From assembly GCA_019459525.1 (NCBI GenBank), contig JAIBEY010000039.1, positions 62,001-126,000 on the forward strand: a stretch of DNA of 64,000 nt, read 5' to 3'. Both the position numbers and the translations under genes were made by a program. The notes below the pieces were generated by a model. It made no database searches. It had not been told where the DNA came from and saw nothing but the letters and a program-made list of their open reading frames with translations. This document shows, one piece after another, positions 1 through 7,798 of the stretch (position 1 is its first letter; each line of letters starts with the position of its first letter). The stretch is from Prolixibacteraceae bacterium. Lineage in GTDB: Bacteria > Bacteroidota > Bacteroidia > Bacteroidales > Prolixibacteraceae.

Positions 1-1
1 G

Positions 2-373
2 TTTGGCGAGCCGTTGCCAACCAACGACCTGGCCGAACTTCAGTCGGACACCACTTTCCGGATTTTAGGACGGGCCGATTCGGTTATCATTTCCGGAGGA
101 ACCAAATATTCGCCCGAAACCCTGGAGCGAAAACTGGGCGGGTTGATTAACAGGCGACTGGTGATTTCGTCGGTTGTCGATGAAAAGCTTGGCGAGCGGC
201 TGGTTCTGGTTCTTGAAGGCGCATCGTTCGACATCAGCAGCTTGAAACAACAAATGGCCAAGGTTTTCACTTCCTACGAATGCCCGAAATTCATCTTTTT
301 TATCGATCGGTTTCCGGAAACCAGTAGCGGAAAAATAATCAGGAAGGAAGTAAAAGAATGGCTGAAGAAATAG
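2..373 (+). CDS. Acyl-CoA ligase (AMP-forming), C-terminal end, cut by window start
   Basis: This is the C-terminal lid domain of an ANL-family adenylating enzyme, which joins an acid to coenzyme A through an acyl-AMP. The reading frame is open to the left edge, so the start lies outside the window. Visible signs are GRADSVIISGGTKYSPE, the hinge and domain-turn region, and ETSSGKIIRKE near the end, which carries the catalytic lysine of the family. The family could be MenE (o-succinylbenzoate-CoA ligase), because the rest of the menaquinone genes lie in this window, but they are 50 kb away. The short C-terminal fragment alone cannot decide the substrate. The class call is firm; MenE is inference. 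Confidence 0.8.
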   Translation, partial: FGEPLPTNDLAELQSDTTFRILGRADSVIISGGTKYSPETLERKLGGLINRRLVISSVVDEKLGERLVLVLEGASFDISSLKQQMAKVFTSYECPKFIFFIDRFPETSSGKIIRKEVKEWLKK

Positions 374-530
374 TTGCAGTCCGAATTTCAGGACTTATCC
401 ATTCATTAACTTTTGCATTTCGATTCCCGAAATATGAGCTTTGGCGAACACTTTTCGCCGAAATAGTTTAATCTTTATCTGCGTAAAGATTTTGCAGGCT
501 AATTTCACCTCCTGATTGAAGTATCAAAAA
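374..530. other. Intergenic gap with two small inverted repeats
   Basis: The gap holds two short hairpin-capable repeats: GGCGAA/TTCGCC at 443-459 and AATCTTTA/TAAAGATT at 470-491. Neither is followed by a clear T-run, so I do not call a terminator. The second lies about 40 bases before the transporter start and could be part of its control region. Confidence 0.35.
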
Positions 531-1523
531 ATGACAAAAGGCAAACTTTCACATTGGAGAAAATATCTTCCCGACGGGTTTATCGCCGGGCTTTTACTGA
601 TGATTTTACTGGCCTGGTTATTCCCCGGAATAGGGGGCGAAGGCAGTACGCTAAAGCTGAAAGGGATTGTTAAATATGGAGTTTCGCTGCTTTTCTTTTT
701 CTACGGGTTGAAACTTAGCCCTGAAAAACTGAAGAACGACCTGAAAAACTGGCGGTTGCATTTGCTTATTCAGTCCATCACCTTTGTGGTGTTTCCCATC
801 CTGGTGTTGCTTTTTCGTCCATTCCTGAAAGGCACTGAAAATGAAGTGCTCTGGCTGGCCGTTTTCTTTCTTGCAGCACTTCCGTCAACGGTTTCTTCGT
901 CGGTAGTTATGGTTTCTATGGCCGGGGGAAATATACCGAGCGCCATCTTTAATGCCAGTATTTCCGGGGTAATTGGCATCATGATCACCCCGCTGTGGAT
1001 GGGAATTTTTATGGAAAAACAAGACGCTGCATTTGCTTTCGGAGATGTATTAACCGACCTGATCATCCAGATTTTGATGCCTGTTATTGCCGGGCTTTTG
1101 CTGCACCGCTTTTGGGGCCAATGGGCTTTTCATTACAAAAAATGGCTCGCCATGTTCGACAAGTCGGTCATTCTGTGTATCGTTTACCAAAGTTTCAGTG
1201 ATTCGTTCCTGAATGGTATTTTCGGAACCATCAGTTGGACCGAACTAATCGTACTCTCCGGAAGTGTAATTGCTATTTTTTTTGTAGTCTTTAACTTGAC
1301 CAAAACACTGGTACGCCTGATGAAGTTTAACCGGGAAGACAGCATTACCGTACTCTTTTGCGGTTCTAAAAAATCGCTGGTACACGGTTCGGTAATGGCC
1401 AGCGTATTGTTTGCCGGAAGCAGCGCCGGAAGTATTTTCCTGGTTCCGATCATGATTTACCATGCTTTCCAACTCTTTTATATCAGCGTGGTTGCCAAAC
1501 GCATGAGTAAAGAAAGCCGCTAG
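531..1523 (+). CDS. Bile acid:sodium symporter-like (SLC10A7/YfeH type) transporter
   Basis: Inner-membrane protein of 330 residues with nine or ten hydrophobic segments separated by short loops. It has the SLC10/SBF-like pattern, including the serine-rich stretch PSTVSSSVVMVSMAGGNIP in the middle and FCGSKKSLVHG in the second half, which resembles the cross-over motif of the YfeH/SLC10A7 branch. The substrate of this branch in bacteria is not established. An upstream TTG at 516 would add five residues; I chose the ATG at 531 because it is the first ATG and the TTG has no support. It stands alone, with 156 bases upstream and about 120 downstream. No partner gene for a specific substrate is adjacent. 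Confidence 0.85.
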   Translation: MTKGKLSHWRKYLPDGFIAGLLLMILLAWLFPGIGGEGSTLKLKGIVKYGVSLLFFFYGLKLSPEKLKNDLKNWRLHLLIQSITFVVFPILVLLFRPFLKGTENEVLWLAVFFLAALPSTVSSSVVMVSMAGGNIPSAIFNASISGVIGIMITPLWMGIFMEKQDAAFAFGDVLTDLIIQILMPVIAGLLLHRFWGQWAFHYKKWLAMFDKSVILCIVYQSFSDSFLNGIFGTISWTELIVLSGSVIAIFFVVFNLTKTLVRLMKFNREDSITVLFCGSKKSLVHGSVMASVLFAGSSAGSIFLVPIMIYHAFQLFYISVVAKRMSKESR

Positions 1524-1642
1524 ACACGTCGTGCTTTAAACGTTTCATTTTTCAACCCATTTACCGATTTTAATCTTATCCTGACCGATCCCTGATGTTT
1601 TCAGAAATCGGGCGGTTCTATTTTTACACCATCAAAATAAAT

Positions 1643-2026
1643 ATGGTTATGGAAAGGCAAATGGAACACAAAAGACACTCGGGCTCGTTTTGGGCTTACG
1701 TGCTCATCATTTTCGGGGTACTGTGGATCATGAAAAAAAGCGGATGGGATATTCATTTTCCCGGTATCGGCGAATTTTTCTCCGGAATTGGGCACTTTTT
1801 CGGTACCCTGACACATTGGTCGTTTGGAGCCGCCGTTCCGGTACTGATCATTCTGTTTGGGCTTGCACTGATTATCGGTCGGCGATTTTTTGGTGCATTA
1901 CTTTTTGTAATACTGCTGCTTATTTTTATACCTCATTTTCTGATCATTCCCGGAATCCTGACGGTTCTCTTTTTCCCGATTATTCTAATTGTGATTGGAA
2001 TAATAATTCTGACCAGGTTATTCTGA
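1643..2026 (+). CDS. Small membrane protein, LiaI/LiaF-like transmembrane domain (DUF5668 type)
   Basis: About 127 residues, nearly all hydrophobic: a first segment at the start (FWAYVLIIFGVLWIMKKSG), then three more packed toward the C terminus. The pattern of a short glycine-containing helix, 'WIMKKSGWDI', and then further helices fits the LiaI/LiaF-like membrane domain. The reading frame opens 16 codons earlier at 1595, but those residues are not family-like, so I favour the ATG at 1643; 1649 is also possible. The next gene downstream has the same kind of membrane domain plus a cytoplasmic or periplasmic tail, which suggests that both take part in an envelope-stress module with the LytS/LytTR pair that follows. 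Confidence 0.65.
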   Translation: MVMERQMEHKRHSGSFWAYVLIIFGVLWIMKKSGWDIHFPGIGEFFSGIGHFFGTLTHWSFGAAVPVLIILFGLALIIGRRFFGALLFVILLLIFIPHFLIIPGILTVLFFPIILIVIGIIILTRLF

Positions 2027-2077
2027 AACATCAAATAATCAAGGTTAACCGATTAGATTGGTCATTTTACCGATGAG

Positions 2078-2110
2078 TGGTCGGATAGAAACGGATAGTA
2101 ATTACATTTG
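2078..2110 (+). promoter_or_regulatory. Probable Bacteroidota-type promoter for the LiaF-like gene
   Basis: TACATTTG at 2103-2110 matches the Bacteroidota -7 consensus TAnnTTTG exactly. The -33 element is weak (TGG at 2078-2080 instead of TTG, spacer 22). It lies 23 bases before the ATG at 2134. Confidence 0.5.
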
Positions 2111-2133
2111 TACCTTAGAAAAAAAAGCAAGAT

Positions 2134-2862
2134 ATGGAACGTAGAGGTAGTGATAAGCGGTTGTATTTCGGAGTTATCCTGATTGTATTGGGCGTAATTC
2201 TGATTTTGGAAAGACTGAACCTGATTCCGGAATCGTTGGCAGACATGCTTATTTCGTGGCAAATGCTTCTGGTCGGATTTGGCGTTCTCTCGCTGATTGG
2301 CGGAAACCGTACGGCAGGAACCATCCTGATTATTATTGGCGCAACTTTTATGATTCCCGAATTGATAACAGTACCCCACGAATTGCGGCGAATTTACTGG
2401 CCGTTGATCCTGGTGGCCATTGGAGTGTCTATATTGTTGCGCAGGCGCGATCATCTGAAAATAGAATCGGTTAATGTGAATGAGCCTGCCCCGGAAATTA
2501 ACGACAACCATTCGGTTCATACGTTTGATGACTTTGTGATTTTTGGCGGCCGCGAAATCTTTGTGAACTCGCAGGCTTTGGCCGGAGGAAAAGCCACTTC
2601 CATTTTTGGCGGCATCGAATTTGATTTGAGAAAAGCCAGTTTAAAACCCGGTGGCGCTGTAATTGATTGCGTGAGTGTTTTCGGTGGTTGCGGCTTTAAA
2701 ATCCCGATGGATTGGAATGTGCGCAACGAAGTAACGACCATATTTGGAGCTTTCACCGATAAGCGGGGCGATACCTACAGCGATAAATATTACGATCCGT
2801 CAAAAACCATTGTCATTAAAGGAGTTTCCATTTTTGGCGGTATTGAAGTTAAACACTTCTAA
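2134..2862 (+). CDS. LiaF-like membrane protein with C-terminal beta domain (DUF5668 + DUF2154 type)
   Basis: Protein of 242 residues. Residues 10-105 hold four hydrophobic helices in a LiaI/LiaF-like membrane domain. Residues 125-240 form a soluble domain with the repeated 'FGG' turns of the LiaF C-terminal family (VIFGGREIF, SIFGGIEFD, SVFGGCGFK, IFGAFTDKR, SIFGGIEVK). In Firmicutes LiaF restrains a cell-wall-stress two-component system. Here the gene is directly upstream of a LytS-type kinase and LytTR regulator, so a similar sensing or modulating role is a reasonable inference but is not shown. Start ATG is the first codon after a good promoter. Confidence 0.8.
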   Translation: MERRGSDKRLYFGVILIVLGVILILERLNLIPESLADMLISWQMLLVGFGVLSLIGGNRTAGTILIIIGATFMIPELITVPHELRRIYWPLILVAIGVSILLRRRDHLKIESVNVNEPAPEINDNHSVHTFDDFVIFGGREIFVNSQALAGGKATSIFGGIEFDLRKASLKPGGAVIDCVSVFGGCGFKIPMDWNVRNEVTTIFGAFTDKRGDTYSDKYYDPSKTIVIKGVSIFGGIEVKHF

Positions 2863-2877
2863 ATCAATGAAACGACC

Positions 2878-2958
2878 ATGCAAAAATCCTTCTCACATTG
2901 GTGGATGATTACCTGGGAGTTCCATGTGGCAATTAAAAAACAAATTATAAACACGTGA
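2878..2958 (+). CDS. Candidate small leader ORF overlapping the kinase start
   Basis: A 26-codon frame begins at ATG 2878 and ends at TGA 2956-2958, overlapping the GTG start of the kinase by four bases (GTGA). The peptide is rich in tryptophan (HWWMITWEF), then basic. The tight overlap would allow translational coupling. There is no homology evidence; it could be chance. Confidence 0.25.
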   Translation: MQKSFSHWWMITWEFHVAIKKQIINT

Positions 2959-4007
2959 AACACCCGTTAACCAATAACTACCGGCTGCTGCTTTTCTATT
3001 CCCTGTTTTGGGGAGTAATTGCTACAATCAATATCGTGCTGCAGGTGTTATGGTACAATGTGCCCCTTACCTATTCCCTTCTCGATTCCGGAACGAACTA
3101 CGTGTTATACCCCCTGCTCGGATCGAGTATCTGGTACAGCATCCGGTACAATAGCCTGGAAGAAGTGTCGGTTGGCCGGTTAATCCTGTTTCATTTTATT
3201 GCCGCTTCCCTTTTGTGCGGTATTTGGGTTTACATCAGTTACGCAATTTATCAGCCATTTATATACGACGACAATAAGTTTCTGGAAGACGGGCTTCCTT
3301 CTAAAATATTTGCAGGTTACCTGTTGTATATTATTTACCTGGTATTTTTTTATGCCGTTAATTATTATCAAAGCCTGAAGGAAAAAATAAAAAAGGAAGT
3401 TGAATACAAAGCCTTGATTCGTGAGGCTGAATTACAAGCCCTGAAATCGCAGATCAACCCACATTTTCTTTTTAACAGCCTGAATTCCATTTCGTCGCTT
3501 ACGGTGAGCAATCCGGAGAAAGCCCAGGAAATGGTAATTAACCTTTCAGGATTTATGCGGTACTCGCTGATGCACAACGAAAAGGAAATGGTTTCTTTCG
3601 CGCGCGAACTCGACAACATTAAACTGTACCTGAGTATTGAAAAAGTACGTTTCGGCAAGAAACTAAACGCCGAATTCGAGATCGACACCCACTGCATGGA
3701 GGCCGAAATTCCCAATATGATTTTACAGCCTTTGTTCGAAAATGCCATTAAATACGGCGTTTACGAAACTACCGAACAGGTTACCATCAGAACCGTTTGC
3801 GAGTGCGACGGAAATACGCTAAAAATTTCGATTGTAAACGATTACGATGCCAGTACGATTAAAAAAAGGGGAGAGGGAATTGGCTTGCGAAACATTCGGA
3901 AACGGATGGAAATTATATACAATCAGCCCGATCTGATTAAAATTACCGACCATAAAACAAGTTTTGAAGTTCAATTGATCATACCACAAAAACAAGCAGT
4001 GTCATGA
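2955..4007 (+). CDS. LytS/YehU-type sensor histidine kinase
   Basis: Membrane kinase of 350 residues. Four hydrophobic helices lie between residues 10 and 138, followed by a short coiled linker and the His_kinase domain: QINPHFLFNSLNSIS at 166-180 with the phosphoacceptor His170, an N-box LFENAIKYGV, and a glycine loop GEGIGLRNIRKRM. It should autophosphorylate and pass phosphate to the LytTR regulator encoded directly after it, whose ATG overlaps this stop codon (ATGA). The start is GTG at 2955; no ATG fits the start of the first helix. It has no extracellular sensor domain, so the signal is probably read in or near the membrane, possibly through the upstream LiaF-like proteins (inference). 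Confidence 0.9.
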   Translation: MKHPLTNNYRLLLFYSLFWGVIATINIVLQVLWYNVPLTYSLLDSGTNYVLYPLLGSSIWYSIRYNSLEEVSVGRLILFHFIAASLLCGIWVYISYAIYQPFIYDDNKFLEDGLPSKIFAGYLLYIIYLVFFYAVNYYQSLKEKIKKEVEYKALIREAELQALKSQINPHFLFNSLNSISSLTVSNPEKAQEMVINLSGFMRYSLMHNEKEMVSFARELDNIKLYLSIEKVRFGKKLNAEFEIDTHCMEAEIPNMILQPLFENAIKYGVYETTEQVTIRTVCECDGNTLKISIVNDYDASTIKKRGEGIGLRNIRKRMEIIYNQPDLIKITDHKTSFEVQLIIPQKQAVS

Positions 4008-4762
4008 GCGAAAAATTACAAACCCTGATTATTGAAGACGAAGAACTGGCCCGCAACCTGTTGCGCTCGTATTTAAAAGACAACCCCGACATTGAGGTCA
4101 TTGGCGAATGTGAAAACGGATTCGACGGCGTAAAAGCCATCAACGACAAAAAACCGGATTTGGTTTTTCTGGATATTCAGATGCCCAAAATTACCGGTTT
4201 CGAAATGATTGAGCTGCTCGATTTTAAACCGCAGATTATTTTTACCACTGCGTATGACCAGTATGCGCTGAAAGCTTTTGAACTGAATGCCATCGATTAT
4301 CTGCTGAAACCTTTTTCGAAGGACCGTTTGCTGGCTGCTATCAATAAGGTCAAACACCGCATACAGAATGAAGAAGACAATACCGAAAAGCTGGAAGAAC
4401 TTTCGAATTTCCGCCCCGGCGAAGAATTTATCGACCGTGTGGTGGTGAAAGATCGTCATAAAATTCACATCATCACTGTCGATCAGATTCGCTACATCGA
4501 GTCGCTCGACGATTATGTGATGATTTACACCTACGATGGGCGCCACATGAAACAAAAAACGATGAAGTATTTCGAGACCAACCTCGACCCGAAAAACTTC
4601 ATCCGCATTCACCGGTCATACATCGTTCAGGTTGAAAACATTGCCGAAATACAGCAGTACGAAAAGGAATCGTACATCGTAATCCTGAAGGACAAAGACA
4701 AAACCAAGCTAAAGGTGAGCAAAACCGGGTATAAACGAATTAAAGAAGTGCTTCATTTTTAA
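4004..4762 (+). CDS. LytTR-family response regulator
   Basis: Response regulator of 252 residues. Receiver domain at 5-125 with the acidic pair EDEE, phosphoacceptor Asp57 in LVFLDIQMPK, and the conserved TAYDQYALKAFELNA and KPFSKDRL switch region. A LytTR DNA-binding domain spans about 145-250 (HKIHIITVDQIRYIES, RIHRSYIVQVENI). LytTR proteins bind direct repeats upstream of target promoters. The ATG overlaps the kinase stop by four bases, so the pair is one operon and is almost certainly a cognate two-component system. Confidence 0.92.
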   Translation: MSEKLQTLIIEDEELARNLLRSYLKDNPDIEVIGECENGFDGVKAINDKKPDLVFLDIQMPKITGFEMIELLDFKPQIIFTTAYDQYALKAFELNAIDYLLKPFSKDRLLAAINKVKHRIQNEEDNTEKLEELSNFRPGEEFIDRVVVKDRHKIHIITVDQIRYIESLDDYVMIYTYDGRHMKQKTMKYFETNLDPKNFIRIHRSYIVQVENIAEIQQYEKESYIVILKDKDKTKLKVSKTGYKRIKEVLHF

Positions 4763-4790
4763 CAAGTTAAGTCAGTATGGTGGTTTGCTT

Positions 4791-5336
4791 TTAGTGGTAC
4801 GCCTCTTTTACAAGGGCTTTAAATGCGTTTGCGAATCTGAGTAAATCATCGGTAGTCTTCGTGTCAGTAATTTGTCCCTGTTCGTTAATTTTTCCCTTCA
4901 CCCCTTGAACCAACAAAGTCGTTTCGTTGGTAAATTTTGCCATCACAGTTTTCATTATTAATTGCAATTCTTCGTGTCCTTTCTGGCCACTTGCCGAAGC
5001 AGTAATGAGTCCGCTGGGTTTGTCAGAAAAAACTGTTGTAGAAATACACCATTCAATTGCATTTTTTAATCCACTTGGAATACTAAAAACATATTCCGGC
5101 GTGCAGATCAGGATTCCATCTGCTTTTTCAATACGGTCTCTGAGCTCTCTAATTTGTTTCGGAGGATTGTTTGCTGACAGTTCCGGGTCAAAATGAGGAA
5201 GCGTTTTTAAGTCATTATAAACGGTCAAAACGAAGTCGTCTCTGATCAGGTTTACAAAATTGTCAACAAGTTTATGGTTTGCCGAATTTTGACTTGCGCT
5301 TCCTATTAGTACAACTATTTTTTTCTTTTCTGTCAT
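4791..5336 (-). CDS. NAD(P)H-dependent FMN reductase family protein
   Basis: Flavodoxin-fold enzyme of 181 residues, a usual length for NADPH-dependent FMN/quinone/azo reductases. Visible marks are the phosphate loop LIGSASQNSANHKLV near the N terminus, ILICTPEYVFSIPSGLKNA-type text at about 96-114 (the flavin-binding PEY motif), and SASGQKGHEELQLI. It would reduce flavin, quinone or nitro compounds with NAD(P)H in the cytoplasm. It is the most downstream member of a run of minus-strand single genes (4.8-9.4 kb). It converges on the LytTR gene with only 28 bases between. Confidence 0.85.
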   Translation of the reverse strand: MTEKKKIVVLIGSASQNSANHKLVDNFVNLIRDDFVLTVYNDLKTLPHFDPELSANNPPKQIRELRDRIEKADGILICTPEYVFSIPSGLKNAIEWCISTTVFSDKPSGLITASASGQKGHEELQLIMKTVMAKFTNETTLLVQGVKGKINEQGQITDTKTTDDLLRFANAFKALVKEAYH

Positions 5337-5385
5337 TAGTTTAATGGTTGTTTCTGAAGAATCTGTGATGCTTACCCAACAACAC

Positions 5386-5412
5386 CGCGGGATTTAACGG
5401 GCAACTTACCGG
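5386..5412. repeat. Weak copy (A) of a short intergenic repeat
   Basis: The string GGGATTTAAC followed a few bases later by AACTT resembles the clearer copies at 7681-7760 and 8641-8750. It lies between the AraC gene stop and the flavin reductase start. Similarity is short, so this copy is uncertain. Confidence 0.3.
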
Positions 5413-5414
5413 AG

Positions 5415-5439
5415 TGGCAGGAATTTTATCCTCCTGCCA
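5415..5439. repeat. Hairpin overlapping the AraC gene stop
   Basis: TGGCAGGA at 5415-5422 pairs perfectly with TCCTGCCA at 5432-5439 around the stop codon of the AraC gene. It could slow ribosomes or polymerase at the gene end, but no T-run follows on either strand. Confidence 0.35.
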
Positions 5440-6262
5440 GCTCTGTTGGCGAGTATCCGTACTTCTTTTTAAATGCGTAAGAAAAGTGCGACAGGTTTTC
5501 AAATCCAACTTCATAGCAAACATCAATGGGTTTCTTTTTCTTTTCAACAAACTGGTAATGTGCCAATTCCAACCGCTTTTGTGTAAGCCACCGCTGGGGT
5601 GTGGTGCTGAATGCTTTACTAAAATCGCGTTTGAAAGTGGTCAGGCTCCGGCCTGTCAGATAACCGAATTTTTGCAAAGGCAAGTTGAACATGAAATTCC
5701 GCTCCATATAACTGACTAAATCAACTTTTCCAGGCTCTTCAAAGTTTGCCAGCACCTGATCTATCCCTTTGTCAATCGTCCGGAGAATGCTGATGGCTTC
5801 TGTAATTTTCAGGTTGGCAATATCTTCCGGAAGGTCTTTCATTTCAAAATACGGAATTAAGGAAGACAGACAACTTTCGAGCAAAGGATGGTTATTGTAG
5901 CAAAGGATTTTCGGTGAAGCAAACGACTGAATTGTTACATCCTGACTGGCATAAAAATCCCGCAGCCTCGCGGTGGACAAGTGCATGACCACCGTTTTAT
6001 GAGGCTGTCCGTCCTTGGGATAATTGATAATAGTTGCCAACTGGTTTCGGGGAATCAGAAAAATATCGCCCTTTTTAAAAAGATATGTGGCATCAGCCTG
6101 TACAATCTTTGTTTCTCCGGAAATAAACCAGATCAGCATGTGATGTTCAAACAGAATGTCCGATTTGAAAAACTTATCATCGTAGCAAGAAAGCTTGATG
6201 TCGTCGGTTATATATTTTGCCTGATATTCCATTGATTTACTCTTAATATGCTTCATAAACAA
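5426..6262 (-). CDS. AraC-family transcriptional regulator
   Basis: Regulator of 278 residues. The N-terminal part looks like a cupin-type sensing domain (LFEHHMLIWFISGETKIVQ, FLIPRNQLATI). The C-terminal hundred residues carry the two AraC helix-turn-helix units, with LTTFKRDFSKAFSTTPQRWL and the signature VGFENLSHFSYAFKKKYG. It should bind DNA as a ligand-responsive activator or repressor. Starts at 6262, 6256 and 6232 are all possible; the conserved region begins soon after the last. The gene sits downstream of the dehydrogenase gene on the same strand. The nested TAAGGT array at 6311-6447 lies just upstream, and may be its own operator (inference). Confidence 0.88.
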   Translation of the reverse strand: MFMKHIKSKSMEYQAKYITDDIKLSCYDDKFFKSDILFEHHMLIWFISGETKIVQADATYLFKKGDIFLIPRNQLATIINYPKDGQPHKTVVMHLSTARLRDFYASQDVTIQSFASPKILCYNNHPLLESCLSSLIPYFEMKDLPEDIANLKITEAISILRTIDKGIDQVLANFEEPGKVDLVSYMERNFMFNLPLQKFGYLTGRSLTTFKRDFSKAFSTTPQRWLTQKRLELAHYQFVEKKKKPIDVCYEVGFENLSHFSYAFKKKYGYSPTELAGG

Positions 6263-6310
6263 AATCAGAATAACCTGAGTTCGATTTAAGTTACATGATA
6301 TTGCTTTGTA

Positions 6311-6447
6311 AATAAGGGAATAAGGTCGTTTATTAAGGTGAATGAAAATCTACTAAGGTTAAAAAGAACATGATAAGGTTTTAAAACCTTATTTCTTGAA
6401 TCAAACCTTAGTAGAAATTTTCTGCACATGTCCATTTAACCTTATTA
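6311..6447. repeat. Symmetric array of TAAGGT boxes around a perfect 20-base palindrome
   Basis: Four direct TAAGGT boxes start at 6321, 6334, 6354 and 6374, and three inverted ACCTTA boxes at 6386, 6405 and 6439. The centre is the perfect palindrome ATAAGGTTTTAAAACCTTAT (6373-6392). Around it CTACTAAGGTT (6350-6360) pairs with AACCTTAGTAG (6404-6414), and AATAAGGT (6319-6326) mirrors ACCTTATT (6439-6446) exactly about the same centre. Several boxes are about 20 bases apart, two helical turns, which fits an array of protein sites. Other readings are a small mobile hairpin element or a transcription attenuator. Confidence 0.75.
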
Positions 6448-6544
6448 ACTTGTTATATTCCAATAGCAATCTATTCTATTATATCGAACTCATGTGAATA
6501 CAAAAATAGAAAGAACCGTACCACTTTATATAGACTGCGTGCCA

Positions 6545-7540
6545 TCAATCCACATTGAATACGATACCGGTCATTTCTTCGCTCAATGTCCACAACCGTG
6601 TTGCATGGGTTTCATCGAGCGAATAACGTTTAACACCGCCCGACATCGAAGTTTCAGAAGCCAATTCGGCAACGTCTGCATCTTCGCAATACACACCACC
6701 AATGTTGTTGAGCATTGGGCTGGTGGCACACCAAACGGTGGTTGCCGCACCTTGTGGAATTGTTTTCAGCGATGCCGCTACTTCAGGTAACAGATTACCT
6801 TCAGCATCCAGGAAACCCATTTGCTGAAACAATTCCAGCGAAGCTTCCCTGCCTAATTCAGTTCCGTTAATAGAACCCGGATGCAACGAATATGTTCGTA
6901 CATGGTATGCTTTCGCCCGATTGTCCAATTCAAGGGCAAATAAATTGCTGGCGGTTTTCGACTGCCCGTAAGCTGCAAGTGTTTCATACTCCCGATGCAG
7001 AAAATTCGGGTCGTCGAAATGGAACGGTGCGAATTGATGCCCTTGAGATGACACATTAATCACTCTAGCCCCACCGGCTTTTTTAAGGGCAGGCCACAAG
7101 CGTGCTGTAAGCTGAAACTGTGCCAGGTAATTCGTCGCCAATTGCGATTCAATACCACGGTTGTCCCTGCGCAGCGGCACCCACATAATGCCAGCATTGT
7201 TGATTAGTAAATGAAGAGGCCTGCCTGAGGCAAGGAATTTTTGGGCAAACTCATCGATGGAATCAGGATTCATTAAATCCATTGTTTCCAATTCTACATT
7301 GGCAATGCCAGCTAAATTTCTCTTTGCCTTTTCAACATCCCTTGCCGGTACAATAATTGTCGCCCCGGCGGCTGCAAGCGTTTTGGTGGTTTCAAGGCCA
7401 ATGCCCGTATTGCCGCCTGTTACAATGGCGATTTTTCCTGTAAGGTCAATGCCTTTAATTACATCGCTTGTTGTTGATGTGGCGTTAAATCCGGAACCTA
7501 TCGGTTTCTGCAACGCTCCCTGATCATTGTTTGGTCTCAT
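6545..7540 (-). CDS. Short-chain dehydrogenase/reductase (SDR)
   Basis: Classical Rossmann-fold SDR of 331 residues with the cofactor loop VTGGNTGIGLET, the structural NNAGIMW motif, the catalytic serine region INVSSQGHQ and the active-site pair in YGQSKTASN (Tyr and Lys). It resembles the retinol-dehydrogenase/WWOX-like branch in length and layout. The substrate is unknown; it would oxidise an alcohol or reduce a carbonyl using NAD(P)(H) in the cytoplasm. It is preceded by the repeat-bearing gap 7541-7798 and followed by the TAAGGT array and the AraC gene, which may control it or another locus. Confidence 0.88.
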   Translation of the reverse strand: MRPNNDQGALQKPIGSGFNATSTTSDVIKGIDLTGKIAIVTGGNTGIGLETTKTLAAAGATIIVPARDVEKAKRNLAGIANVELETMDLMNPDSIDEFAQKFLASGRPLHLLINNAGIMWVPLRRDNRGIESQLATNYLAQFQLTARLWPALKKAGGARVINVSSQGHQFAPFHFDDPNFLHREYETLAAYGQSKTASNLFALELDNRAKAYHVRTYSLHPGSINGTELGREASLELFQQMGFLDAEGNLLPEVAASLKTIPQGAATTVWCATSPMLNNIGGVYCEDADVAELASETSMSGGVKRYSLDETHATRLWTLSEEMTGIVFNVD

Positions 7541-7680
7541 CGTGTTAAATTTTAATTGTTATTTGATGAGATAAAGGTAGGCTAAGTGCAGTCGGCCAGC
7601 TTTGTTTAAACGTCCGAATGTACTTTGTTTAAAAGGCCAGTTATTTTTGTTTGGGAGTGAGGTTTTCCATCCTCGCGATA

Positions 7681-7760
7681 CGCCGGGCGGGAGTTTTCCG
7701 ATGAACTTCCTACGAAATATTGCTTTTCAGTTCACTAATTTCCGGCAAACAAGGTATTGG
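7681..7760. repeat. Intergenic dispersed repeat, copy B
   Basis: Between the aminopeptidase and dehydrogenase genes. The core 7698-7716 (CCGATGAACTTCCTACGAA) matches copy C at 8663-8681 in 18 of 19 bases, and the flanks (TTTCCGGCAAACAAGG against TTTCTGTCAACAAAGC) continue the resemblance over about 75 bases. Confidence 0.65.
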
Positions 7761-7798
7761 TAGTATTGGCGGTTCTGACTTTATTCCGATTATTAATT

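Noticed and set aside
2062-2520. A 152-codon minus-strand frame over the LiaF-like gene
   Set aside because: It has an asparagine- and glutamine-rich composition typical of an antisense frame, while the plus-strand gene has a promoter and family motifs.
4073-4612. A 179-codon frame on the minus strand inside the LytTR gene
   Set aside because: It lies fully antisense to a clear response regulator and its translation has no family-like motif.
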